Positions 53,580 to 61,553 of a DNA stretch of 64,000 nt are shown here, in pieces (positions within the stretch are counted from its first letter, which is position 1; each line of letters begins with the position of its first letter). Location of the stretch: contig NZ_JRYR02000002.1 in the NCBI RefSeq assembly GCF_000807855.2, positions 372,001 to 436,000 on the forward strand, given 5' to 3'. The notes under the pieces were generated by a model. The model saw nothing but the letters and a program-made list of their open reading frames with translations, had not been told where the DNA came from and ran no database searches. The DNA is from Flammeovirga pacifica. GTDB lineage: Bacteria; Bacteroidota; Bacteroidia; Cytophagales; Flammeovirgaceae. The translations under genes and the position numbers were made by a program.

Positions 53580-55961
53580 ATGAGAAAGTTAATCAACGGA
53601 ATTATTGCTTTATTAATAGCCTTCGGTATCGTAGGGTGTGAAACTAAAGCTAACAACGATCAGCCAATTTATAAGAACCCTGCAGTAGCAGTTAAAGATA
53701 GAGTGGCAGACTTAATGTCTAGAATGACATTAGAAGAAAAAGTAGCTCAAATGGCACAGTATGTAGGTCCTGAGCATATGAAGCAAGCGGAGAAAGATTT
53801 ATCTCCAGAAGAATTACATAACAATGATGCTCTAGGATTTTATCCTGGTTTACATCATACAGATATTGAACAAATGGCTGCTGAAGGTAAAGTAGGTTCA
53901 TTTCTTCATGTAATCTCTGGTGATGAAGCAAACTATTTACAAGAATTAGCTCAGAAATCAAGATTAAGCATTCCTTTACTAATTGGTATTGATGCTATCC
54001 ATGGTAATGGATTGAATTACGGAGCAACTATTTATCCAACTCCAATTGGTTTAGCCTCTACTTGGGATGAGTCTTTATCTTATAGAATGGGTGTTGAAAC
54101 AGCAAGAGAAATGAGAGCTACGGGTTCTCACTGGGCATTTACACCAAATATTGATATTGCAAGAGACGCACGTTGGGGTAGAGTTGGAGAAACTTTTGGA
54201 GAAGACCCTTACTTAGTAGGTAACATGGGAGTAGAAATGATCAAAGGTTTCCAACAAGATGATTTCACAGGTAACGAAAAAGTGATTGCTTGTGCAAAAC
54301 ACCTTATCGGTGGTGGAGAGCCAATGAACGGTACAAATGCTTCGCCTTTAGACTTATCAATGAGATCAATTAGAGAAGTACACTTACCTCCGTACAGAAG
54401 AGCAGTACAGGAAGCAGATGTTTTCTCAATTATGACAGCACATAACGAAGTAAACGGTATTCCTTGTCACAATTCAAAAGAATTCATGACAGATATCGTA
54501 AGAAATGAATACGGATTTAATGGTTTCTATGTATCTGATTGGATGGATATTGAAAGAATTCACTCTTTACATCATCAGACAGAGACTATGGATGAGGCTT
54601 TCAGACAATCAGTAAACAATGGTATGGACATGCACATGCACGGTCCTAAATTTACTGAATCTATTGTTGAAGCAGTAAATTCAGGTATTGTATCACAAGA
54701 GAGAGTAGATGAAGCTTGTTCAAAAATTCTTGAGGTGAAATTTAGATTAGGCCTTTTCGAAAATCCATTTGTAGATTTAAAGAAAGCAGAGAAAGTAGTT
54801 TTCAATCAGGAACACCAAGCTACAGCTTTAGAAGTAGCAAGAAAATCAATTGTTCTTTTGAAAAACGATGGTATTCTTCCTTTAAAGAAAAATGCTCATA
54901 AAAAAATATTCTTAACAGGGCCTAACGCAAACAATGAAACAATTCTAGGAGACTGGCATTGGTTACAACCTGCAGATAGAATTATTACAGTAAAAGAAGG
55001 TTTAGAATCTGTAGCAAAAGAAAAAGGTTTTGCTTTGGATTATTATAACTCTGGTGAAGTGATCGGTAAAACAACTGATAAAGCAATTAAAGAAGCAGCT
55101 GCAAGAGCAGCAAAATCTGATTTAGCTGTTGTTGTTATTGGTGAAAACTCACTTAGATACAAATGGTCAGAAAAAACGTGTGGTGAAAACACAGACCGTG
55201 CACACATCAATCTTCCTGGTCGTCAGTTAGAATTAGTGAAAGCGATTCAAAAAACAGGAACTCCAGTAATTGCAGTTTTAGTCAACGGACGCCCTATCGG
55301 TGAAGAGTGGTTAGAAGGTAACATGAGTGGTATTTTGGAAACTTGGGAGCCAGGTTCATTTGGTGGTCAAGCAATTACAGAAATCTTATTTGGTGATGTA
55401 AATCCATCAGCTAAATTACCTGTAACTGTTCCTCGTACAGCTGGTCAAATCAAATTATATTACAACCACAAGCCGTCACACTACTTCCATAAATACAAAT
55501 TCACAAACAAGAATCCATTGTATGCATTTGGTTATGGATTGTCATATACTAAATTCAAAACAACTAATGTAGCTGTCGATAAAGCATCTATCAAAGGTAA
55601 TGGTACTTTCACTGTTTCTTGTGATGTGGAAAATATTGGTAAAGTAGAAGGTGAAGAAATCGTTCAAGTTTATATTAGAGATGATTATTCTTCAGTAACT
55701 CGTCCTGTAAAAGAACTTAAGGCATATGCTAAAGTTGCTTTGAAAGCAGGTGAGAAAAAATCAATCTCTTTTGAGTTAACTACTCAAGATTTAGCATTCT
55801 TCGATCAATCAATGGATTGGATCGTTGAGAAAGGTACTTTCACTATTATGGTAGGGTCTTCTTCAAGAGATAAAGACTTATCTAAAGTAGCTTTAGAAGT
55901 ATCTGAAACTAAGAAATTAGATTTAAATAGTTACAAGCCGAACTATCCAGCGGCAATGTAA
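53580..55961 (+). CDS. GH3 family beta-glycosidase lipoprotein
   Basis: The 793-residue protein is a lipoprotein (lipobox IVGC, C20). Domains: GH3 N-terminal barrel (about 35-380) with KHLIGGG and nucleophile D320 in YVSDWMD; GH3 C-terminal alpha/beta sandwich (about 410-640); fibronectin-III-like domain (about 690-770). This is the BglX-like exo-beta-glucosidase or beta-xylosidase architecture. It would trim oligosaccharides from the non-reducing end in the periplasm or at the membrane. It is the first gene of the plus-strand arm, divergent from susC. GH3 covers several sugar specificities, so glucose versus xylose cannot be told here. Confidence 0.93.
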   Translation: MRKLINGIIALLIAFGIVGCETKANNDQPIYKNPAVAVKDRVADLMSRMTLEEKVAQMAQYVGPEHMKQAEKDLSPEELHNNDALGFYPGLHHTDIEQMAAEGKVGSFLHVISGDEANYLQELAQKSRLSIPLLIGIDAIHGNGLNYGATIYPTPIGLASTWDESLSYRMGVETAREMRATGSHWAFTPNIDIARDARWGRVGETFGEDPYLVGNMGVEMIKGFQQDDFTGNEKVIACAKHLIGGGEPMNGTNASPLDLSMRSIREVHLPPYRRAVQEADVFSIMTAHNEVNGIPCHNSKEFMTDIVRNEYGFNGFYVSDWMDIERIHSLHHQTETMDEAFRQSVNNGMDMHMHGPKFTESIVEAVNSGIVSQERVDEACSKILEVKFRLGLFENPFVDLKKAEKVVFNQEHQATALEVARKSIVLLKNDGILPLKKNAHKKIFLTGPNANNETILGDWHWLQPADRIITVKEGLESVAKEKGFALDYYNSGEVIGKTTDKAIKEAAARAAKSDLAVVVIGENSLRYKWSEKTCGENTDRAHINLPGRQLELVKAIQKTGTPVIAVLVNGRPIGEEWLEGNMSGILETWEPGSFGGQAITEILFGDVNPSAKLPVTVPRTAGQIKLYYNHKPSHYFHKYKFTNKNPLYAFGYGLSYTKFKTTNVAVDKASIKGNGTFTVSCDVENIGKVEGEEIVQVYIRDDYSSVTRPVKELKAYAKVALKAGEKKSISFELTTQDLAFFDQSMDWIVEKGTFTIMVGSSSRDKDLSKVALEVSETKKLDLNSYKPNYPAAM

Positions 55962-56064
55962 TTGAACAACTCATGTTCATAAAAAATTAAGGAAATGATG
56001 GAGGGCTTAGTCTTTCTAAGTCCTTCATTATTCTTAATTATCAAACAATAATAAACTATATAAG

Positions 56065-56994
56065 ATGAAATCGAATTTATTACTAACATTATTATTACTA
56101 TTCTCCTATACTTTTTTATTCGCACAAACGGTAAGTCCGGATACAAAAGTGGTATATAAACAAGTAGGTGATGTAGCTTTAGAGTTACATATCTTCACTC
56201 CAGAAAAGCAAGCAAGCTCAAAAGCGGCAGTGGTATTAATCCACGGCGGAGGTTGGAATCAAGGTTCTCCATCGGCATTTTACCGTCAAGCTAAACATTT
56301 ATCGGAAAGAGGTTTAGTGGTATTTTGTCCTCAGTATAGACTAAGAAAAATCAACGGTACAACTATCGTAGAAGCAGTAGAAGATGCACAATCTGCGGTA
56401 GCTTATGTACGAAATCACGCAAAAGAATACAATATCAAACCAAATAAAATTGCAGTAGGTGGTGGTTCTGCAGGCGGACATCTTGCAGCTTCAACAGCAT
56501 TTCTTCCGTCTCTAAATAAAGATATTACTGAAGAAGATTACGCTCCTAACTTATTACTTTTATTTAATCCTGTAATAGATACAAGTAAGGAAGGATATGC
56601 TCATCGTTTAGTAGATAAAGAAGTAAAGGCGGCAGGGTTTGATAGTTGGGAAAACTTTAGCCCAAGACAAAATATTAATAAAAACTTTCCTCCAACATTA
56701 ATTGAAGTAGGTAATCATGATAAGGTTCTTCCTGAGAAAGTGGCAAGAGATTATCAGAAAATTTGCCAAGAAAAGGGTTTGGAATGTCAATTAGATATCT
56801 ATAAAGGTGCCGAACATTCATTTTTCAACATTGGTTATGGCAAAAAACAAGGGTATGAAAAAGGGACAATCAATAAATGGTATTTCGAAGTTTTACAACA
56901 AGCAGATAATTTCTTAGTGAAACACAAATACTTAAAAAACAATGTTGAAATTGATATTCCATCTGAGGCTATTTATCCAATAAGAAAACAATAA
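56065..56994 (+). CDS. Exported alpha/beta-hydrolase, carbohydrate esterase-like
   Basis: The 309-residue protein has a signal peptide (to about 20), the oxyanion motif HGGGW at 60-64, nucleophile S135 in GGGSAGG, and the later Asp (GNHDKVLP) and His (GAEHSF) of the catalytic triad. This pattern is that of BD-FAE-like or acetylxylan-esterase-like enzymes. It would remove acetyl or feruloyl-type groups from the glycan before hydrolysis. The stop codon overlaps the start of the next sulfatase (TAATG), giving coupled translation in the plus-strand operon. Confidence 0.88.
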   Translation: MKSNLLLTLLLLFSYTFLFAQTVSPDTKVVYKQVGDVALELHIFTPEKQASSKAAVVLIHGGGWNQGSPSAFYRQAKHLSERGLVVFCPQYRLRKINGTTIVEAVEDAQSAVAYVRNHAKEYNIKPNKIAVGGGSAGGHLAASTAFLPSLNKDITEEDYAPNLLLLFNPVIDTSKEGYAHRLVDKEVKAAGFDSWENFSPRQNINKNFPPTLIEVGNHDKVLPEKVARDYQKICQEKGLECQLDIYKGAEHSFFNIGYGKKQGYEKGTINKWYFEVLQQADNFLVKHKYLKNNVEIDIPSEAIYPIRKQ

Positions 56995-58406
56995 TGAAAA
57001 GAATATTTCAGATAATAGTTTTATTGATGGTCGCTCACCAAGCATTCACACAACAAAAAAATGTAGTGATGTTTGTTGTAGACGATCTTGGGTACTTTGA
57101 TATTGAAACTCATGGATCATCATTTTATGAGACACCCAATATTGATGCTTTAGCAAAAGAAGGCATAGACTTTAGTAATGCTTATGTTTCTCATCCAAGG
57201 TGTGTACCTTCTCGATATGGTATGCAAACAGGTAAATATCCTGCAAGAGTGGGTGTTCCTGGCGGTCATGGTAAAGATGAGTGTAACCTTGAGGAAACAG
57301 AAATCACAATAGGTCAAGCTTTTAAAAATAATGGATACCAAACTGCATTTATAGGGAAATGGCATTTAGGAAATACAGAAGAAGCCTGGCCTCAGAATAG
57401 AGGATATGATGTAAATATAGCAGGATGTAGTGCCGGTGCACCAAGGTCTTATTTCTATCCTTATAATGTCCCTAAAAACCCTAAAAAATCTGGAAACCAT
57501 AAGCTTATTGTAGGCTTGGAAGAAGGAACTAAAGGAGAGTACTTAACAGATAGATTGACAAAAGAATCTGTAAAGTATTTAAAGGAAGAGCATAAAAAAC
57601 CTTTCTTTATGATGTTATGTCACTATGGTGTACATACTCCATTAGAAGCTAAACCTGATTTGGTAAAAAAATACCAAGAGAAATTAAAAGGAATGTCTTT
57701 TGAAGGTCCAGAATTTTTGATGAAAGATGGAGAAACGAAGAAAAATCAAGACAATGCTGTTTATGCAGCAATGATAGAATCTGTGGATCAATCTTTAGGT
57801 CAATTAGTCGCTACTTTAAAAGAAGAAGGTCTTTATGATAATACAATCATATTATTTACATCCGACCACGGAGGGTTATCCAATAGAGGTGTAGGTAATA
57901 AAAGAAAGATTGCCACATCAAATCTACCATTACGTGCAGGAAAAGGACATAATTATGAAGGTGGAACTAAGGTGCCATTAATATTATCAGGTGCTATCGG
58001 AGAAGTTTCTGTCAATATTAATCAATTAACAATAAACACAGATATCTATCCTACATTACTAGACTTGTGTGATCTACCTTTAGAGAAAAAGCAGCACTTA
58101 GATGGCATTAGCATTAAACCATCAATTGTAAAGAATAAAAATATTAAAAGGAAGTTATATTGGCATTCACCCATGGCAAGACCTCAATCTACTGGAGATA
58201 CCAATTGTACAGTAGTAAGAGAGGAGAACCTTAAACTATTTTACTTTTATGATGAAGATCGTTATGAAATGTATGATGTGAATGAGGATCCATACGAAAC
58301 CAATAATATTTTTGAATCCAATAATAAAAATGCCAAAAAACTAGTGAAAGCAATCCAGAATTGGCAACAAGATGTGAATGCGGTCATTATAAAAAACAAT
58401 AAATAG
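56994..58406 (+). CDS. Secreted sulfatase (S1 family), first of a tandem pair
   Basis: The 470-residue sulfatase has a signal peptide (to about 20), metal ligands D30 and D31 (VVDDLG), formylglycine site C70 in CVPSR, and FTSDHGGL further on. It starts with ATG overlapping the esterase stop codon. It is closely similar along its whole length to the next gene (shared blocks SHPRC/AHPRC, GKWHLG, SYFYPYN, LPLRAGKGH), so the pair arose by duplication. Both would act on the same glycan, possibly at different sulfate positions. It needs a formylglycine-generating enzyme encoded elsewhere. Confidence 0.93.
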   Translation: MKRIFQIIVLLMVAHQAFTQQKNVVMFVVDDLGYFDIETHGSSFYETPNIDALAKEGIDFSNAYVSHPRCVPSRYGMQTGKYPARVGVPGGHGKDECNLEETEITIGQAFKNNGYQTAFIGKWHLGNTEEAWPQNRGYDVNIAGCSAGAPRSYFYPYNVPKNPKKSGNHKLIVGLEEGTKGEYLTDRLTKESVKYLKEEHKKPFFMMLCHYGVHTPLEAKPDLVKKYQEKLKGMSFEGPEFLMKDGETKKNQDNAVYAAMIESVDQSLGQLVATLKEEGLYDNTIILFTSDHGGLSNRGVGNKRKIATSNLPLRAGKGHNYEGGTKVPLILSGAIGEVSVNINQLTINTDIYPTLLDLCDLPLEKKQHLDGISIKPSIVKNKNIKRKLYWHSPMARPQSTGDTNCTVVREENLKLFYFYDEDRYEMYDVNEDPYETNNIFESNNKNAKKLVKAIQNWQQDVNAVIIKNNK

Positions 58407-59831
58407 ATGAATATGAAAAATCTGAAACTAATCTTTTTAGCAATTATTTTATCAGTAGGGTCGGTCTCTGCTCAAGATCAAAAGAACGTCATCATTTTTC
58501 TTGTAGATGACTTAGGGTATTTTGATATTTCACTTCATGACTCTGATTTTTATGAGACACCTAACATTGATTTGTTAGCGAAAGAAGGCGTAGACTTTTC
58601 TAATGCTTACGTGGCTCACCCTAGATGTTTACCATCAAGATATGCTTTACAAACAGGACGTTACCCTGCAAGAGCTGGTATTCCTGCAAGAAATGAAAAC
58701 ACAAAAAAAGGAAAGAAATTTTATGATAACGAAAAGACAATAGGTCAAGCTTTTCAGGAACAAGGTTATCATACTTTCTTCATAGGTAAATGGCATTTAG
58801 GTCATGATGAAGATGAGTGGCCACAAAATAAAGGTTATGATATCAACATTGCAGGTGGTTCAGCAGGAGCTCCAAAATCGTATTTCTACCCTTACAACAC
58901 ACCTAAAAACCCTAAGAAAGCCAATAAAAAAGGACATGGTGAAATTCTTGGTTTGGAAGATGGTAAAGAAGGAGAATACTTAACTGATCGTTTAACTGAT
59001 GAAACAGTGAAATTCATCAATATGGATCACGAAGGCAAACCATTCTTTGCAGTGTTGTCACATTATGGTGTACATACTCCTTTTGAAGCAAAGCAAGATG
59101 GTGTAAAAAAATATAGACAGAAAGTTAAAGGGATGACTTTCGAAGGACCTGAATACACAAAGAAAGACGGTTACACAAAAATGCATCAAAATAACCCTAC
59201 TTATGCAGCTATGGTTCAATCAGTAGACGAAAGTTTAGGTAGAGTAGTAAAAGAATTAAAGGACAAAGGGATGTATGAAAATACAATTATTGTATTTACT
59301 TCAGACCATGGAGGGTTATCTAATAGAGGAGAAGGTAACAACAGAGAGTTAGCCACTTCAAATCTACCTCTTAGAGCTGGTAAAGGTCATACTTTTGAAG
59401 GAGGAACTAAGGTGCCATTAATTTTTGGTGGAGCAAAAATTACTAAACATAAAGAAATTGATCAGGTAACAACTAACACGGACTTGTATCCAACTTTATT
59501 GGAACTATGTGATCTGAACATTTTCCCAACAGAACACTTAGACGGTATTAGTATTAAAAACAATATCGTTAAAGGTAAAACTCAAGATAGATTACTTTTC
59601 TGGCACTCTGCTAGAGCACGTCTAAAAAGCACAGGTGATAATTTTTGTACGGTAGTTAGAGATGGCGATTTAAAAATGTTCCATTTCTTTAAAGAAGATG
59701 TATATGAAGTGTACAATCTTAAAAACGATCCGTCGGAGGAAAGTAACATTTACGATGCAAACGACAAAAAGCATATAGAACTAAAGAAAGCAATCGAACT
59801 TTGGAGAAAAGAAGTTAAAGCATCTCTATAA
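58407..59831 (+). CDS. Secreted sulfatase (S1 family), second of a tandem pair
   Basis: The 474-residue sulfatase has a signal peptide ending VSAQ at about 23, D34/D35, formylglycine site C74 in CLPSR, and FTSDHGGLSNRG. It is directly abutting the previous gene, with no intergenic base. It differs from its paralogue in the loop after the formylglycine helix (ARNENTKKGKK), which may alter substrate position. The stop overlaps the next ATG by one base, so the sulfatases form one polycistronic block. Confidence 0.93.
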   Translation: MNMKNLKLIFLAIILSVGSVSAQDQKNVIIFLVDDLGYFDISLHDSDFYETPNIDLLAKEGVDFSNAYVAHPRCLPSRYALQTGRYPARAGIPARNENTKKGKKFYDNEKTIGQAFQEQGYHTFFIGKWHLGHDEDEWPQNKGYDINIAGGSAGAPKSYFYPYNTPKNPKKANKKGHGEILGLEDGKEGEYLTDRLTDETVKFINMDHEGKPFFAVLSHYGVHTPFEAKQDGVKKYRQKVKGMTFEGPEYTKKDGYTKMHQNNPTYAAMVQSVDESLGRVVKELKDKGMYENTIIVFTSDHGGLSNRGEGNNRELATSNLPLRAGKGHTFEGGTKVPLIFGGAKITKHKEIDQVTTNTDLYPTLLELCDLNIFPTEHLDGISIKNNIVKGKTQDRLLFWHSARARLKSTGDNFCTVVRDGDLKMFHFFKEDVYEVYNLKNDPSEESNIYDANDKKHIELKKAIELWRKEVKASL

Positions 59832-61252
59832 TGAAGAAATTTATAAAAACAGTTGTTGCAGGAATGTTATTAGTTCCTGCATCAATTATGGCACAAGATA
59901 AACCGAACGTATTATTTATTTCTGTAGATGATTTACGTCCTGAGTTAGGTGCCTACGGGAATAAAACTATCAATACACCAAATATTGATGAGTTAAGTAA
60001 GCATGCAACTACATTTAATAATGCATTTTGTCAAATACCGGTTTGTGGTGCCTCTCGTGCTTCTATGCATACAGGTGTGCGACCAACTTTTACAAGATTT
60101 GTAGATGCAGGAGCAAAAATTGATAAAGATATGCCTAATGCTGTCACAATGGGGCAGTATTTTAGAGAACATGGTTATTACACTTTCTCTGCGGGTAAAG
60201 TTATTCATGGTAAAAAAGATACGTCAAAACGTACTTGGTCTGAATATCACCCTGCAGAAGATATGTTTGAATATCATGATCCAGCTTTAGTTGCTGATAA
60301 TGAAGCACCACAAAAGCCTTATAAAAAGTCAGTTCCATATGAGATTGTAGAAGGAAGTAAAGACACTGATTTTCTAGATGGTAGAACTATTGAATTAGCA
60401 AAAAATCGTTTAAAAAAATTCAAGAAAATGGATCAACCATTTTTTATGGCAGTTGGATTAGCGAGACCTCACCTTCCGTTTGTTGCACCAAAGCGTTTTT
60501 GGGATAAATACAAGGAAGAGGATATCGAAATGGCAAAAAATCCATTTTTGCCAGAAGGTATGCCTAGTGTAGCAAAAACAACATATGGAGAGTTAAGAGC
60601 CTATAGAACAATACCACGTAAAGGGAATATTGGAGAAGATATGGCCAAGAAATTAAAACATGGTTATTATGCTTCAGTAAGTTTCTCAGATTATTTGTTA
60701 GGTGAACTAATTGATGAACTTAAAAAACAAGGGTTATACGATAATACTATTATTGTATTATGGGGTGATCACGGTTGGCAATTAGGAGAACATACTTTCT
60801 GGGCAAAACACACCGCTTTTGATATTGCTTTAAGAGTTCCTTTCATTATAAAGCCACAAGCATCATTAAATGGAGAAGAAGGAATGACTGAAGGATTTGC
60901 TGAAATGGTAGATGTTTTCCCAACTCTTTGTGAGTTAACTGGTTTAGAAAAGCCGAACCAACTTCAAGGTCAATCTCTTGTTCCAACATTAAAAGATCAA
61001 TCAGTTTCTGTAAAAGAATATACATTAAGTCGTTGGAAGTTGGGTGATACGATAAGAACTTCAGGTTTCAGATACACCTTATTCCGAAATAAAGAGGGGA
61101 AAATTATTGCTGAAATGATGTATGATTTAAAGAAAGATCCTCAAGAGAATAAAAACATAATTGATGATGCCAATTATAAGTTAGAAATAGAAAAGCATCG
61201 TCAGTTGTTATTAGATGCTTTAGATCAGTATGATTTAAATCACGCAAAATAA
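59831..61252 (+). CDS. Secreted sulfatase, iduronate-2-sulfatase-like, with CGASR site
   Basis: The 473-residue sulfatase has a signal peptide (to about 21), D33/D34, formylglycine site C72 in CGASR, and WGDHGWQLGEHTFWAKH further on. Ala replaces the usual Pro in CxPSR, which the C-x-(P/A)-S-R rule permits. Its general form resembles the sulfatase half of the fusion at 45582 (RPHLPFVAPKRFWD here). It closes the plus-strand operon at the terminator at 61289. Confidence 0.92.
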   Translation: MKKFIKTVVAGMLLVPASIMAQDKPNVLFISVDDLRPELGAYGNKTINTPNIDELSKHATTFNNAFCQIPVCGASRASMHTGVRPTFTRFVDAGAKIDKDMPNAVTMGQYFREHGYYTFSAGKVIHGKKDTSKRTWSEYHPAEDMFEYHDPALVADNEAPQKPYKKSVPYEIVEGSKDTDFLDGRTIELAKNRLKKFKKMDQPFFMAVGLARPHLPFVAPKRFWDKYKEEDIEMAKNPFLPEGMPSVAKTTYGELRAYRTIPRKGNIGEDMAKKLKHGYYASVSFSDYLLGELIDELKKQGLYDNTIIVLWGDHGWQLGEHTFWAKHTAFDIALRVPFIIKPQASLNGEEGMTEGFAEMVDVFPTLCELTGLEKPNQLQGQSLVPTLKDQSVSVKEYTLSRWKLGDTIRTSGFRYTLFRNKEGKIIAEMMYDLKKDPQENKNIIDDANYKLEIEKHRQLLLDALDQYDLNHAK

Positions 61253-61288
61253 TAACGTAGAAACATCAATATAGTTTAGAATAAAATT

Positions 61289-61319
61289 AACCACCTTTCT
61301 TTTAGAGAGGTGGTTTTTT
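61289..61319 (+). terminator. Intrinsic terminator of the plus-strand PUL operon
   Basis: AACCACCT / AGGTGGTT stem with inner partial pairing, followed by TTTTTT. Confidence 0.9.
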
Positions 61320-61417
61320 GTTTGAACGGAAGGGTATTGTTACAGTACTACAAATAGTTTGGTAATATTTTCAAAAGATAAAACCTACTTTTTTCGAAAA
61401 TCTGTCTTTTTGAGCTG

Positions 61418-61440
61418 TATAGCTAGTTTTTTGAACAATT
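61418..61440 (+). promoter_or_regulatory. PUL-shared site upstream of the Ig-repeat gene
   Basis: TATAGCTAGTTTTTT (61418-61432) overlaps TTTTGAACAATT (61429-61440). Both motifs recur in the susC-GH3 region at 53176 and 53228. The site is about 50-70 bases upstream of the candidate -7 box. Confidence 0.55.
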
Positions 61441-61468
61441 GTCACCCCTTTAAGAACGAAATATAAAC

Positions 61469-61497
61469 TTGTATTTTTTACGGTTATACGACATTTG
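61469..61497 (+). promoter_or_regulatory. Candidate promoter for the Ig-repeat gene
   Basis: TTG at 61469-61471, then 18 bases, then GACATTTG at 61490-61497, a one-base departure from TAnnTTTG. The ATG follows 56 bases later. Confidence 0.45.
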
Positions 61498-61553
61498 GAG
61501 TAACACTAATTATTCTACTATCGAATTAAAAATTCATTTAACAGTTATCTAGT

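Noticed and set aside
55994-56030. Imperfect hairpin between the GH3 and esterase genes as a terminator
   Set aside because: The stem has mismatches and the following tract is not a clear T run. Read-through into the esterase and sulfatase genes is likely.
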